A stretch of 64,000 bases of DNA from NCBI GenBank assembly GCA_020853105.1, contig JADYZM010000046.1, positions 16,209 through 80,208 of the forward strand, given 5' to 3'. Below, piece after piece: positions 18,856 through 28,351 of the stretch (positions within the stretch are counted from its first letter, which is position 1; every line of letters begins with the position of its first letter). This DNA comes from Flavobacteriales bacterium. Lineage in GTDB: Bacteria > Bacteroidota > Bacteroidia > Flavobacteriales_E > Vicingaceae. Made by a program: the position numbers and the translations under genes. The notes under the pieces are model-generated. The model had not been told where the DNA came from, searched no databases, and saw nothing but the letters and a program-made list of their open reading frames with translations.

Positions 18856-19659
18856 ATGAAAAATATTTTGGTTCCTACTGACTTTTCTATCTATGCTGAA
18901 TCGGCGTTGGAATATGCAGAATTGATTGCAAAAATCAGAAACAGTACCATACACTTAGTTTCTGTAGTTACTTCATCTGAACCAAAAGACTTCGATGAGA
19001 CAGAAAAAAACCTGATTGAAATGAAAAATAAGCTCGTTTCAAAAGGATTTATAGTTGAATCGCATGTAAAGCTTGGGCATTCAATTGTAGAACAAATCAT
19101 TAATTGTGCAGAATCTATCAATGCCGACTTAATTTTGATGGGCTCTCACGGTTCATCTTCAATTAGTGAGATTTTGATAGGAAGCAATACTGAAAATGTG
19201 GTCAGTCAATCTCATCTTCCGGTTTTAACAATTAAACACAGCTTGCTAAAATCAAACATCCAAAAAATTGCATTTGCATCTGACTTTTCATCAGAATCCA
19301 ACAGAATATTTTCTACTGCCAAAGAATTTGCAGAAAAATTTAAAGCTCAAATTCATTTGCTTAAAATAAATACACCAAGTCAGTTTGAACCGACAAGGGT
19401 GTCTATGGAAAAAATAAATAAGTTTATAAACAACGAAAAACTGTCGCAACTCAGTGGAAATAAATTTAAAATTGCCTTGTATTCTGATAGTACTGAAGAA
19501 TTGGGAATCTTAAATTATTGCATTGAACAAGAAATAGACATCATTGTTCTTGGAACACACAGTAAATCGGGATTTTGGAAGCTGTTGCAAGAAAGCACAT
19601 CACAAAACTTAGTTAGCCATTCGTTTCGACCGGTGTTGACTATCCCAATACCGGAATAA
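18856..19659 (+). CDS. Universal stress protein with two Usp domains
   Basis: A 267-residue cytoplasmic protein made of two tandem Usp domains (about 1-135 and 140-267). The first carries the ATP-binding signature GSHGSSSISEILIGSNTENV, close to the G-2x-G-9x-G-S/T consensus. The second has GTHSKSGFWKLLQESTSQNL, with the glycine pattern degraded, so it may not bind nucleotide. Such proteins respond to starvation, redox or oxygen changes. Its stop lies 1 base from the stop of the convergent lipoprotein gene. Confidence 0.9.
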   Translation: MKNILVPTDFSIYAESALEYAELIAKIRNSTIHLVSVVTSSEPKDFDETEKNLIEMKNKLVSKGFIVESHVKLGHSIVEQIINCAESINADLILMGSHGSSSISEILIGSNTENVVSQSHLPVLTIKHSLLKSNIQKIAFASDFSSESNRIFSTAKEFAEKFKAQIHLLKINTPSQFEPTRVSMEKINKFINNEKLSQLSGNKFKIALYSDSTEELGILNYCIEQEIDIIVLGTHSKSGFWKLLQESTSQNLVSHSFRPVLTIPIPE

Positions 19660-19660
19660 A

Positions 19661-20134
19661 TTATTTTTGCACCATCACAACGTTTCCCTTTTGTTTGTGA
19701 AAATAACAGTCAAAGGTCTCTGGAATAATTTCAATAGTTTCTTCAATAGTTTTAACAGTCATATTCTCTAAATTATATTTCACTCCGCTTTCCATTTGTT
19801 GTTTGTAAGTAGTGTAATTACTGTTGTATAAATTACCTATAATTAATGCTGTATTTACAGGTATTATCATTCTAATTGTTTCTGGAGTGCTGTCTAAATC
19901 TGCAAAATATAATATTGTATCCCAATTTAATTGCCCATGTTTCTTTAGCTGATAAGCTTTAGGGGTTTGTAGAAAAACAGGAATTGAAAAATCAGTAGAT
20001 TTCAAACTATAGGTAACTTCTATAGGCTGTTCAGATTCATTAACAACCATAAAATATTGAACCCAAGAACAACTCCAGGTTGAACCCAAAAATAATATAC
20101 ACACAACTATTTTTAATACTCTCATTTTATTCAT
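19661..20134 (-). CDS. Putative lipoprotein of unknown function
   Basis: A 157-residue protein with a hydrophobic N-terminal signal ending in GSTWSC, a plausible though imperfect lipobox, so it may be a lipoprotein. The rest looks beta-rich, and I recognise no domain. Two starts are possible, 20134 (MNKM) and 20125 (MRVLK); either leaves the signal intact. Confidence 0.55.
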   Translation of the reverse strand: MNKMRVLKIVVCILFLGSTWSCSWVQYFMVVNESEQPIEVTYSLKSTDFSIPVFLQTPKAYQLKKHGQLNWDTILYFADLDSTPETIRMIIPVNTALIIGNLYNSNYTTYKQQMESGVKYNLENMTVKTIEETIEIIPETFDCYFHKQKGNVVMVQK

Positions 20135-20219
20135 TTTACTCTAAAATTAAAAATTTATAAAAGATAACACCATCAATTTTTATTAATTTTATAAATTCGC
20201 AACCCTTTCACAGGATTTG

Positions 20220-21218
20220 ATGAAATTAGATACATACATAACTCAACTTCTTTATCAGTACGACTGTGTTATTGTTCCGAATTTGGGCGGATTTGTTACC
20301 AACTACAAGCCAGCATCTGCAAACTCAATAAAACACTCATTTTATCCTCCATCAAAAGGCATATCATTTAATAAAAATCTTTCGCACAACGATGGGCTTC
20401 TGGCTAATTTTATCAGTAGAGAAACTGATGTGAGCTATGAAATTGTCATAAAAAAAATAGAAGCCGAAGTAAATACTATATTGAGCCGACTCAAAAAATA
20501 TGAAAAGGTATCATTTGAAGGGATTGGAATTTTATTTATTGACCAAGAAAATCGGCTACAATTTGAACCTAATAATACAGTAAATTATCTATTGGATAGT
20601 TATGGATTGAGTACATTTCAAAAATTTCCTATTAATCAAAATGAAAATAAAGAAAAGGAAACTCCTGTTATCACTATCCAACACTCAACAAAATCCAAAA
20701 AATGGATTGCTGCAGCTGCTGTTGTCCTTCCACTCGCATTTTTGACCTATTGGATACCTGCTAAATACGATTTAGGCTCAACTTTAAACTATGCACAATT
20801 AAATCCTTTTAAAACCATAGTACCGGAATACAAAGAACGTTTATCGCAACTACAGATACAAACCATTCAAAACAGTACACAAATTGACTCTGTAAACAGA
20901 ACTATTACATTCTTGAAAAACGAAAAACCTATTACCCTTTTCAACTCAACCCATGAAATTGAAAAAGATTCAACTCGCGTTGAGATTCAAACTCAACCCC
21001 TGAATTTTTTTATAGTTGGCGGATGTTTTGCAGAAAAAAGAAATGCAGATAAATTTGTAAAAGAATTAATTAATTCAGGATTTTCAGCATCTATCATTGG
21101 TAAAAGAAATGGGCTTTTTACAGTTACTTACGGTGGCTATTCATCAAAAAATGAAGCTCTTGAAAATCTTACTAAAGCAAAAAATCACAACTTAAAAGCC
21201 TGGATTTTATCTATTTGA
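20220..21218 (+). CDS. HU-CCDC81 / SPOR domain membrane protein
   Basis: A 332-residue protein with three parts. Residues 1-120 form a pair of HU-like CCDC81 domains (MKLDTYITQLLYQYDCVIVP and VSFEGIGILFIDQENRLQF are typical). A single membrane helix lies near residues 165-183. The C-terminal SPOR domain (about 260-332, with FIVGGCFAEKRNADKFV and FTVTYGGYSSKNEA) binds denuded glycan strands of peptidoglycan at division sites. This architecture is widespread in Bacteroidota and suggests a link between nucleoid or cytoplasm and the septal wall. The ATG at 20220 is preferred over the preceding TTG. Confidence 0.88.
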   Translation: MKLDTYITQLLYQYDCVIVPNLGGFVTNYKPASANSIKHSFYPPSKGISFNKNLSHNDGLLANFISRETDVSYEIVIKKIEAEVNTILSRLKKYEKVSFEGIGILFIDQENRLQFEPNNTVNYLLDSYGLSTFQKFPINQNENKEKETPVITIQHSTKSKKWIAAAAVVLPLAFLTYWIPAKYDLGSTLNYAQLNPFKTIVPEYKERLSQLQIQTIQNSTQIDSVNRTITFLKNEKPITLFNSTHEIEKDSTRVEIQTQPLNFFIVGGCFAEKRNADKFVKELINSGFSASIIGKRNGLFTVTYGGYSSKNEALENLTKAKNHNLKAWILSI

Positions 21219-21239
21219 TACATTTTACATTTATACCCC

Positions 21240-22013
21240 ATGGATAAGATAATTTTTATTACAGGTGCAACTTCTGGATTCGGAAAAGCCGCTGCAAAGC
21301 TATTTGCTCAAAATGGAAATCATTTGATTCTTACCGGCAGAAGAAAAGACCGTTTAGACCGATTGGCAAATAAACTAATTGATAAATATTCTGTTCGAGT
21401 GATGCCACTTTGTTTTGATGTTCAGGATTATAAAGCCACAACCGATACAATTCAATCTCTTCCGGAAAATTGGAAAAAAATTGATGTACTGATTAACAAT
21501 GCAGGTTTAGCAAGCGGGCTAAATAAAATCCAAGATGGCGACATAGATGACTGGAATAAAATGATTGATACAAATATCAAAGGATTGCTACACGTTTCAA
21601 AGGCTGTAATTCCATTTTTGATAAAACGAAAAAAAGGACATATCATCAATATCGGGTCAACAGCAGGAAAAGAAGCGTATTTAAATGGAAATGTTTATTG
21701 CGCGACAAAACATGCGGTTGATGCAATTAGTAAAAGTATGCGTATTGATTTACTCGAACATGGAATAAAAGTTACACAAATTTGTCCGGGTGCAGCTGAA
21801 ACCGAGTTTTCATTGGTTAGGCTTCATGGCGATAAAGAAAAAGCAAAAACGGTATATCAAGGCTATCAGCCCATGAGTGCTGAAGATGTTGCTCAAGTAA
21901 TTTATTATACCACTACTCTTCCTTCACATTTGTGTATCAATGATTTGGTAATGACTTCACTGGCTCAGGCAAACAGTTTTTATTACCATAAAAAGCCGAT
22001 AAAAAAAAGATAG
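21240..22013 (+). CDS. Short-chain dehydrogenase/reductase (YdfG-like)
   Basis: A 257-residue classical SDR. The cofactor loop is TGATSGFGKA (residues 8-17) with RRKDR after strand 2 suggesting NADP preference. The structural motif NNAGLA and catalytic Ser, YCATK tyrosine and lysine are present. It resembles YdfG-type 3-hydroxy acid dehydrogenases, which oxidise serine and related 3-hydroxy acids, though the true substrate is unproven. It follows the SPOR gene by 21 bases and converges directly with the YitT gene. Confidence 0.88.
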   Translation: MDKIIFITGATSGFGKAAAKLFAQNGNHLILTGRRKDRLDRLANKLIDKYSVRVMPLCFDVQDYKATTDTIQSLPENWKKIDVLINNAGLASGLNKIQDGDIDDWNKMIDTNIKGLLHVSKAVIPFLIKRKKGHIINIGSTAGKEAYLNGNVYCATKHAVDAISKSMRIDLLEHGIKVTQICPGAAETEFSLVRLHGDKEKAKTVYQGYQPMSAEDVAQVIYYTTTLPSHLCINDLVMTSLAQANSFYYHKKPIKKR

Positions 22014-22874
22014 TTATCGAATTTTGTTTTTTGTAGGAGCTAAAAGTTCAGAAGCTTCCATCACCACCATAAATGCTTTTGGATCAAACTCTTGTACCAA
22101 ATTTCGGAGTGCACTTAATCTTCCCATATCAACTACCACAAAAATTATGTTTCTTTCGTGAGAAAAGTTCAAGTCTTTTCCTTTTAAAATTGTACCTGTA
22201 AAACCAAGCTCTTCTTCCATAATTTGGCTGAGCTTTTCTAAGTTGTCAGAAGCAATATGTACAATTTTTTCGTTGCGTTTTCCAGTTAATATAATATCAA
22301 TTAGTTTAGAGGTAACATAGATACTAATCAAACTCCACAAAGCCAATTCAACATCTTTAAAGACAACACCTGCCAAAACAACCACAATAGCATCTATCAC
22401 TAAAATTACATCACCTGTTTTAGTTCCCCATTTATCGTTTAAAATTTTTGCCAAAATAGTTCCAGCACCTGCCGATGCATCACCTTTAAAGATAAGCCCC
22501 AACCCTATTCCAATTGAAACTCCACCGTATAAGGTTGCTAATAAAGTATTAGTGCTAAGAACCGGAAAATTAAACCCTTCCGCAAGTAAGTCAATAAAGA
22601 AAGAAGCCAATGCGATGACCACAACCGTTCGGAGTGCAAATTTTTTACCTAAATATTTAACGCTGACAAGCAACAATGGAATATTCACCAAAGCCAATAC
22701 TGTACCCGCAGGTAAACCAAACAAATGATGAAAAATTATAGATAATCCGGCTATTCCACCGGTTGCTATTTTGTTTGGAATCAAAAAAGCAACCATTCCA
22801 AACGACAGAAACAAACAACCAAAAAATATAAAAATATAGTTTTTGATCTCGGTTTTTCTATAGAATTGATTCAT
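22014..22874 (-). CDS. YitT-family membrane protein (DUF161/DUF2179)
   Basis: A 286-residue protein with about five or six membrane helices in the first 200 residues, including the repeated glycine-rich segments typical of YitT. A soluble C-terminal DUF2179 domain follows (about 205-280, with GFTGTILKGKDLNFSHERN). The family is thought to transport a small molecule, but its substrate is not established. Its stop abuts the stop of the SDR gene. Confidence 0.88.
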   Translation of the reverse strand: MNQFYRKTEIKNYIFIFFGCLFLSFGMVAFLIPNKIATGGIAGLSIIFHHLFGLPAGTVLALVNIPLLLVSVKYLGKKFALRTVVVIALASFFIDLLAEGFNFPVLSTNTLLATLYGGVSIGIGLGLIFKGDASAGAGTILAKILNDKWGTKTGDVILVIDAIVVVLAGVVFKDVELALWSLISIYVTSKLIDIILTGKRNEKIVHIASDNLEKLSQIMEEELGFTGTILKGKDLNFSHERNIIFVVVDMGRLSALRNLVQEFDPKAFMVVMEASELLAPTKNKIR

Positions 22875-22891
22875 AAAGCATTTATTTTCAA

Positions 22892-22899
22892 CAAAATTA
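22892..22899 (-). promoter_or_regulatory. Probable -7 promoter element of the YitT gene
   Basis: The minus strand reads TAATTTTG, ending 17 bases before the start codon. Confidence 0.4.
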
Positions 22900-23042
22900 A
22901 CTTTAATGAAAGGTTAAATTCCTGAAAAATGTCATGTAAAATAAACTAAGATTGACTTAAAAAAATAAGGATTTTTCCGTAACCTTGTGTTAGAAATTAC
23001 TGTAAAAACAGCACTTTTACACTCAAACGCAACATTAAAAGC

Positions 23043-23426
23043 TTGGAAGTTACAAAATCAATAGACCTTGGTTATGCAACCATGCACATGAGAAGCGACG
23101 GTATTCTGGTTTTTACACCCAAACCAGACCTCGACAAACTTAAAATGGAGCAGTTGAATGAAATATTTAAAACGGCTATGCAGTTAACTGAAAAAAAACC
23201 TTCGCTACTGTATGTAGATACTATCAAACAAGTGAACTTAACCGATGAAGAAAAAAATATGGTTAACAACAGCTTAAAAACACTAATCAGAGCTTGTGCC
23301 ATTAAAGTTGAAAATCCGATGGTTCGGTTTTTAATTCACTCATTCAACTATTTATTTCAACCACCTACCCCCATTAAAGTATTCAGCAATCAGGAAGAGG
23401 CTATCGAATGGCTAAAAACTTTTTGA
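23043..23426 (+). CDS. Small STAS/SEC14-like protein (DUF7793-like)
   Basis: A 127-residue soluble protein with an alternating beta/alpha pattern and the segment KPSLLYVDTIKQVNLTDEEK. This resembles the small STAS/SpoIIAA-like proteins common in Bacteroidota, for which no function is known. The frame has no ATG before residue 14, so the likely start is TTG at 23043; stops or non-start codons precede it. Its neighbours do not suggest a pathway. Confidence 0.55.
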   Translation: MEVTKSIDLGYATMHMRSDGILVFTPKPDLDKLKMEQLNEIFKTAMQLTEKKPSLLYVDTIKQVNLTDEEKNMVNNSLKTLIRACAIKVENPMVRFLIHSFNYLFQPPTPIKVFSNQEEAIEWLKTF

Positions 23427-23468
23427 TGGAAATTAAAGTGTGTAGCATTTGAGCCTATCAAAAAAAGT

Positions 23469-23476
23469 TAATTTTG
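23469..23476 (+). promoter_or_regulatory. Probable -7 promoter element of the PAP2 gene
   Basis: TAATTTTG fits TAnnTTTG. Transcription would begin near 23483, which limits where the PAP2 start codon can be. Confidence 0.4.
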
Positions 23477-23498
23477 TTTTGTAATTAAACCCATTATC

Positions 23499-24086
23499 AT
23501 TTTAGATTCAATTGTACATATTGATAACCAAGTGTTTCTATTTTTAAACGGATTACATTCTCCTTTTTTTGACCCTATTTTTTATTGGATTAGCGACAGA
23601 TTTATTTGGATTCCATTTTATTTGATTCTTTTGATAATGTCATTTATTAAGTTAAAAAAAAAGTTTTTAATTGTTGTTCCATTTATCGCTCTAACCGTTT
23701 TGCTTGCCGACCAAATTTCGGTTCAGCTGTTTAAGGAAATTTTTCTAAGGTTGCGTCCGTGTCATTCCCCTACAATTGCTGAATTTGTTCATACTGTAAA
23801 CAACGAATGCGGCGGTTTATATGGATTTATTTCTTCACATGCCGCAAACACATTTTCAGTGGCTTTTTTTATTGGATTGTTACTCAAAAAACACTATCCT
23901 TGGTTATTAATTTTACTGCTGGTGTGGGCTTCTATAGTTTCATACAGTAGAATTTACTTGGGAGTTCACTTCCCTGGTGATATTTTAGGAGGAATTCTTG
24001 TAGGCTCTTTGATAGGAATAGGTGTTTTTAAAGTATTGATGATAATCAACAAAAAATTTCATTTACAGATAGATTTGAGAGATTAG
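23499..24086 (+). CDS. PAP2-family phosphatase with a non-canonical start
   Basis: A membrane phosphatase of about 195 residues, probably acting on undecaprenyl diphosphate or phosphatidate. The three catalytic blocks are present: KEIFLRLRP, SSHAANTFS (in place of the common PSGH), and YSRIYLGVHFPGD. The only canonical in-frame start is GTG at 23532. Starting there would remove DSIVHIDNQ, which is in frame just upstream and matches the usual N-terminus of the family. I therefore place the start tentatively at ATT 23499; other ATT or ATC codons at 23484-23496 are alternatives. Confidence 0.7.
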   Translation: MLDSIVHIDNQVFLFLNGLHSPFFDPIFYWISDRFIWIPFYLILLIMSFIKLKKKFLIVVPFIALTVLLADQISVQLFKEIFLRLRPCHSPTIAEFVHTVNNECGGLYGFISSHAANTFSVAFFIGLLLKKHYPWLLILLLVWASIVSYSRIYLGVHFPGDILGGILVGSLIGIGVFKVLMIINKKFHLQIDLRD

Positions 24087-24111
24087 AATAAAAACAGATT
24101 GTTCTATTTTA

Positions 24112-24119
24112 TATCTTTG
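24112..24119 (+). promoter_or_regulatory. Probable -7 promoter element of pafA
   Basis: TATCTTTG fits TAnnTTTG, 23 bases before the pafA start codon. Confidence 0.45.
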
Positions 24120-24142
24120 AGTATTAAGAAAAAACTTCAACA

Positions 24143-25783
24143 ATGATGATTCGTTTCTACAAAAATGTTATTTGTTTCAGTGGCATAATACTGATTTCAC
24201 TAAGTGGGCTTGCACAAAGCAAAAAACCTAAATTAGTTGTAGGAATTGTTGTTGACCAAATGCGGTATGATTATCTCGACCGATTTTGGAATAAATACAG
24301 CGAAAATGGTTTCAAAAAGATTATAAATAACGGATTCAACTGTAAAAATAATCACTACAATTATATGCCGACCTATACAGCACCTGGTCATGCATCAATT
24401 TTTACAGGAACAACACCTGAACACCACGGAATAATCTCAAACGAGTGGTACGACAAAAAAAACAAAAGAACAATATATTGCACAGAAGACTCTACCGTGA
24501 AAACTGTTGGAAGTTCATCAGAAGAAGGAATGATGTCACCAAAAAACATGATTACAACCACCATTACCGACCAACTGAAACTCAACACCAATTTTAGAGG
24601 AAAAGTAATTGGTGTTTCCCTCAAAGACCGTGGAGCCATTTTACCTGCCGGACATAAAGCAAATGCTGCATACTGGTTTGAAGGTGGAAATACTGGAAAA
24701 TGGATATCGAGTACCTATTATATGAAAGAACTCCCAAAATGGGTTCAAGAAGTGAACGCTAAAAAATCTGCAGACAAGTACCTCAACAACGATTGGAACA
24801 CCATGTTCCCTATAAACTCCTACACAGAAAGTATATCCGACGATAATACTTACGAAGGAGTTTTTGAAGGTGAAACAAGTCCTACTTTTCCACATCAATT
24901 GAAAAAATTACGAGAAAAAAACAAAAATTTCAGCCTTATAAAAAGCACCCCTTTTGGCAATTCAATAACCACCGAAATGGCATTGGCAGCAATTGTTGGA
25001 GAAGAGTTAGGAAAAGATTCTATTACTGATTTTTTAACTGTTAGCTATTCTTCACCCGATTATATTGGTCATCAATTTGGACCTATGTCCGTTGAAGTTC
25101 AAGACAACTATTTACGTTTAGACATTGAAATAGCTCAATTGCTTGATTTCTTAGAATCAAAAATCGGGAAAAATGAAGTGTTGATATTTTTAACTGCCGA
25201 CCACGGAGCTGTTGATGTTCCTCAATATTTAATAGATAACCATATCCCATCCGGGTATTTTGAAAAGAAAAAAATGAGCGAAGAACTCAAAAATTTTTGT
25301 TTAACCAAATGGAATGTTGATTTAATTGAAAACATAAGTAACGGAAACGTGTTTCTCAACCATCAAAATCTTGTGAAAACAAATGTAAGCACCACTCAAA
25401 TAGAACAAGAAATAGCCAATTTTTTACTGACTATCGATGGAATTTCCAAAACATTTACTGCAACGTCACTTAAAGCCTCAAACTTCACTGAAAATATTGA
25501 TGGAAATATCCGCAGAGGATTTAACTCTACTCGATCAGGTGATGTAGTATTCGTTTTAGCTTCAGGTTGGATTAACGCTGGATACAGCACAGGAACAACC
25601 CATGGATCTCCATACAACTATGACACTCATGTGCCATTGCTGTGGTATGGCTACCAAATTCCTCATGGAGAAACAACAAAAAAAACAGTAATCCCGGATA
25701 TTTCAGCAACCTTAGCAGTTATACTTAACATTAATGCTCCAAGCGCCTGCACGGGTGTACCAATACAAAACTTATTAAAATGA
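24143..25783 (+). CDS. pafA: PafA-type alkaline phosphatase
   Basis: A 546-residue secreted phosphatase with a signal peptide ending near SGLAQ. The nucleophile is threonine T79 in PTYTAPGHAS, at the same position known for PafA. Metal ligands include D38 in VDQMRYD, the HQFGP region and TADHGAVDVP. PafA enzymes hydrolyse phosphomonoesters and, unlike PhoA, are not strictly repressed by phosphate. Length and order match PafA closely. The next gene overlaps its stop (ATGA). Confidence 0.93.
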   Translation: MMIRFYKNVICFSGIILISLSGLAQSKKPKLVVGIVVDQMRYDYLDRFWNKYSENGFKKIINNGFNCKNNHYNYMPTYTAPGHASIFTGTTPEHHGIISNEWYDKKNKRTIYCTEDSTVKTVGSSSEEGMMSPKNMITTTITDQLKLNTNFRGKVIGVSLKDRGAILPAGHKANAAYWFEGGNTGKWISSTYYMKELPKWVQEVNAKKSADKYLNNDWNTMFPINSYTESISDDNTYEGVFEGETSPTFPHQLKKLREKNKNFSLIKSTPFGNSITTEMALAAIVGEELGKDSITDFLTVSYSSPDYIGHQFGPMSVEVQDNYLRLDIEIAQLLDFLESKIGKNEVLIFLTADHGAVDVPQYLIDNHIPSGYFEKKKMSEELKNFCLTKWNVDLIENISNGNVFLNHQNLVKTNVSTTQIEQEIANFLLTIDGISKTFTATSLKASNFTENIDGNIRRGFNSTRSGDVVFVLASGWINAGYSTGTTHGSPYNYDTHVPLLWYGYQIPHGETTKKTVIPDISATLAVILNINAPSACTGVPIQNLLK

Positions 25784-26418
25784 AAAAACTTTTCGCTCTA
25801 CTGATAATTCTAGAGGTGTATGCTTGCAACTCTTCAACAGACGAACAAACACCCGAAGACACTCAACAGATAATTGACACAACTGTTTCAACAGAAACTC
25901 AAAAAGAGACAGTAAAGTTACCTCTTGCTGAAGCGAATTTTTTAACCTTTTATCAAAAATTTATCACTGCCATAGACTCAAAAAATCAAACTGAAATCAA
26001 TGAATTTATTGATGAAACTTTTGGTTTATATTTTATAGAAAGCAATGGGGCAATGCCCATGTTTAAACGAGTAAACGACATAGCAAAATTCAAGTCGGTT
26101 AGAGGAAAACTGTTTTTTGAACTCCCACTAAATGAACTTGGTAAACTTCCAACTTTTGAAGAGCTGCCAAAAATTATTTGTGATACCGCAGCGTATGACA
26201 AACTCGGATGTTTTGCTCAAAAGACTAATCCTTTTGCTAATGATGAATTTTGGTATTTTTCCGATTTGAATGAAAAGGAAAAACAAGCTATTTCAGCTTT
26301 TGCAGAAAAAATTGATTTCACAGTAATAAACACTTCTGTCGGGAAATTCTATTTTACCAAAAGCGAAGATGTATGGAAATTGGGTTTTATCGACCTTAGA
26401 GTGCCTTGCGAATCTTAA
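25780..26418 (+). CDS. Lipoprotein of unknown function
   Basis: A 212-residue protein with a lipoprotein signal (MKKLFALLIILEVYAC, cysteine at 16) and a Thr/Glu/Gln-rich linker. The rest is a folded domain of about 160 residues that I do not recognise. It overlaps the pafA stop by four bases, so the two are translated from the same message. Confidence 0.6.
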   Translation: MKKLFALLIILEVYACNSSTDEQTPEDTQQIIDTTVSTETQKETVKLPLAEANFLTFYQKFITAIDSKNQTEINEFIDETFGLYFIESNGAMPMFKRVNDIAKFKSVRGKLFFELPLNELGKLPTFEELPKIICDTAAYDKLGCFAQKTNPFANDEFWYFSDLNEKEKQAISAFAEKIDFTVINTSVGKFYFTKSEDVWKLGFIDLRVPCES

Positions 26419-26432
26419 TTCTCCGATAATTG

Positions 26433-28310
26433 ATGAAAGCTACATTCACATTCATTTTATTGTATCTTGTAAAATGTAGTTTGGCAATCAGTCCACAAGA
26501 CGACCAAAATGGCGCTGACAGTATATTTAATTATACAAAATCGGTGATATTTAAAAACCCTGAACTTTCTAAGAAGTCAGGATTAGAACTTATTCAATTA
26601 GCTAAATCGATACATTCGGCTACTCATGAAATCAATGGATATAATCTGGTTGGTTTATCCTATTATTACCTCAACCAACCTAAAATTGGCATCAGTTATT
26701 TAGATACAATGCTCAATTTATCAACAACACAAAACGATACTTTATTAATGGGTAAATCCTATTCAAATTTAGGAATGCTTTATGAAAACTTGGGAGAATA
26801 TGATGTAGCGTATGATTACGGTATTCGCGCTCTTCAACTCGCAGAGAAGGTTGGAAAAAAAATTGGTATTGCCAATTCTTTAGGAAATCTTGGAAATATT
26901 TTAATACGATTCGGCAAACAGCAAGATGCCATTGATTATTTAAAGCGAGCGGTTTTGCTATTTGAAGAATTAAACAACAAGAAAGCCGCTGCAAATCAAT
27001 ACAATTCGTTGGGTGTTGCTTTTGGCAATCTTAACAAACCGGATTCACAACTCACCTATTTAATAAAAGCCAAAAATTACTACAAAGAATTGAACGACCC
27101 CCAATACAACACAGTATTGATTAATCTTGCAAGCTATTACTCAAACAGAAAAGAGTATCATAATGCAATTAATATTAATAAACAAATAATTGAAGATTTA
27201 AAAAAACAAAATCAACAAGACAAATTAGCAACAGTATATATGAATATAGCTGTTTATTATACTGAGCTTGTTGAACTTGATTCGGCATATCATTTTATAA
27301 ATCTGGCTGAACCCATATTCAAAAAACTAAATAATACGTATTGGTTATCACAAGTAAAAAAAAATAAAGCAAAAATCAGTGAAGAACAGGGGAAACTAAA
27401 ACAAGCCATTCAGGAACTAAAAGAGCATCAATATTTAACCGATTCATCAGTTGGTTTTCAAAGTCAATTAGCTGTTGCTGAGCTACAAGAAAAATACGAA
27501 TCCCAAAAAAAGGAACTTCAACTAAAAGCACAAGAATATACTATTCGAGAGCAGAAACAAAAAAGCAAATATTCATTACTACTTTTTGGAAGTATTGTTT
27601 TTGCTCTTTTAGTATTAGGTGCCGTTTTTTTTATTTTTCAAAAAAGCAAACAAAAAACACAACTGCTGTTCGAAAAAATTAAAGCAGAGAATCAAAAAAA
27701 GCAAGCCGAACATGAAGCAAAAGAGAATGAACGTAATCGTTTGGCTGCCGAGTTGCATGACAATGTAGGATCATCGGTTAGTTTTATGAGTTTAAAACTT
27801 GATAAATTAATTGAACAAAACCAAGCAAATCCAGAGATTACTCAACTCAAAGAAACAACAAAAGAAATTTTAAATGGGCTAAGAGAAACATTATGGACAC
27901 TAAATGCCAAAAGCATCAGTAATATAGATTTGTGTGATAAACTTAAAGTGTATATAAAAAACCATTTGTTTTGTTCTCTAAAAATTGTAAACCAATTGAA
28001 TTTTGAATTTATAATACCAAATGAAGATGTACTGATTCTCTATCGTTGTGCCCAAGAAATTATTAATAATATTAACAAACACAGCAATGCAACAACGGTT
28101 GAGGTTAGTTTTATTTCAAACAAGGAAAATGAGCTTGAAATGGCTTTTTCTGACAATGGAATTGGATTTAAACACGAAGATAAAAGTGAGTCATACGGAC
28201 TAAGAAATATAAAAGCTAGAATAGAAAAAATTAAAGGCGAAATTATTATCAACTCTGCTTTAGAAAAAGGAACTGAAATTATATTAAAATATAAAAAAAT
28301 TAGTGCATAA
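26433..28310 (+). CDS. TPR-containing sensor histidine kinase (NarX/DesK type)
   Basis: A 625-residue kinase. A signal peptide or first membrane segment is followed by about six TPR repeats (roughly residues 60-330), a short coiled coil, and a membrane helix near residues 390-412. The HisKA_3 phosphoacceptor helix is AAELHDNVGSS (H442), and the HATPase domain has DNGIGF and YGLRNIKARI. The TPRs lie on the exported side and probably sense a protein or peptide. The response regulator gene follows by 41 bases and is the expected partner. The start is the ATG at 26433. Confidence 0.9.
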   Translation: MKATFTFILLYLVKCSLAISPQDDQNGADSIFNYTKSVIFKNPELSKKSGLELIQLAKSIHSATHEINGYNLVGLSYYYLNQPKIGISYLDTMLNLSTTQNDTLLMGKSYSNLGMLYENLGEYDVAYDYGIRALQLAEKVGKKIGIANSLGNLGNILIRFGKQQDAIDYLKRAVLLFEELNNKKAAANQYNSLGVAFGNLNKPDSQLTYLIKAKNYYKELNDPQYNTVLINLASYYSNRKEYHNAININKQIIEDLKKQNQQDKLATVYMNIAVYYTELVELDSAYHFINLAEPIFKKLNNTYWLSQVKKNKAKISEEQGKLKQAIQELKEHQYLTDSSVGFQSQLAVAELQEKYESQKKELQLKAQEYTIREQKQKSKYSLLLFGSIVFALLVLGAVFFIFQKSKQKTQLLFEKIKAENQKKQAEHEAKENERNRLAAELHDNVGSSVSFMSLKLDKLIEQNQANPEITQLKETTKEILNGLRETLWTLNAKSISNIDLCDKLKVYIKNHLFCSLKIVNQLNFEFIIPNEDVLILYRCAQEIINNINKHSNATTVEVSFISNKENELEMAFSDNGIGFKHEDKSESYGLRNIKARIEKIKGEIIINSALEKGTEIILKYKKISA

Positions 28311-28351
28311 GTACTATTTTGGGTAACAAATAACAACTTTTACTTTGTGAT

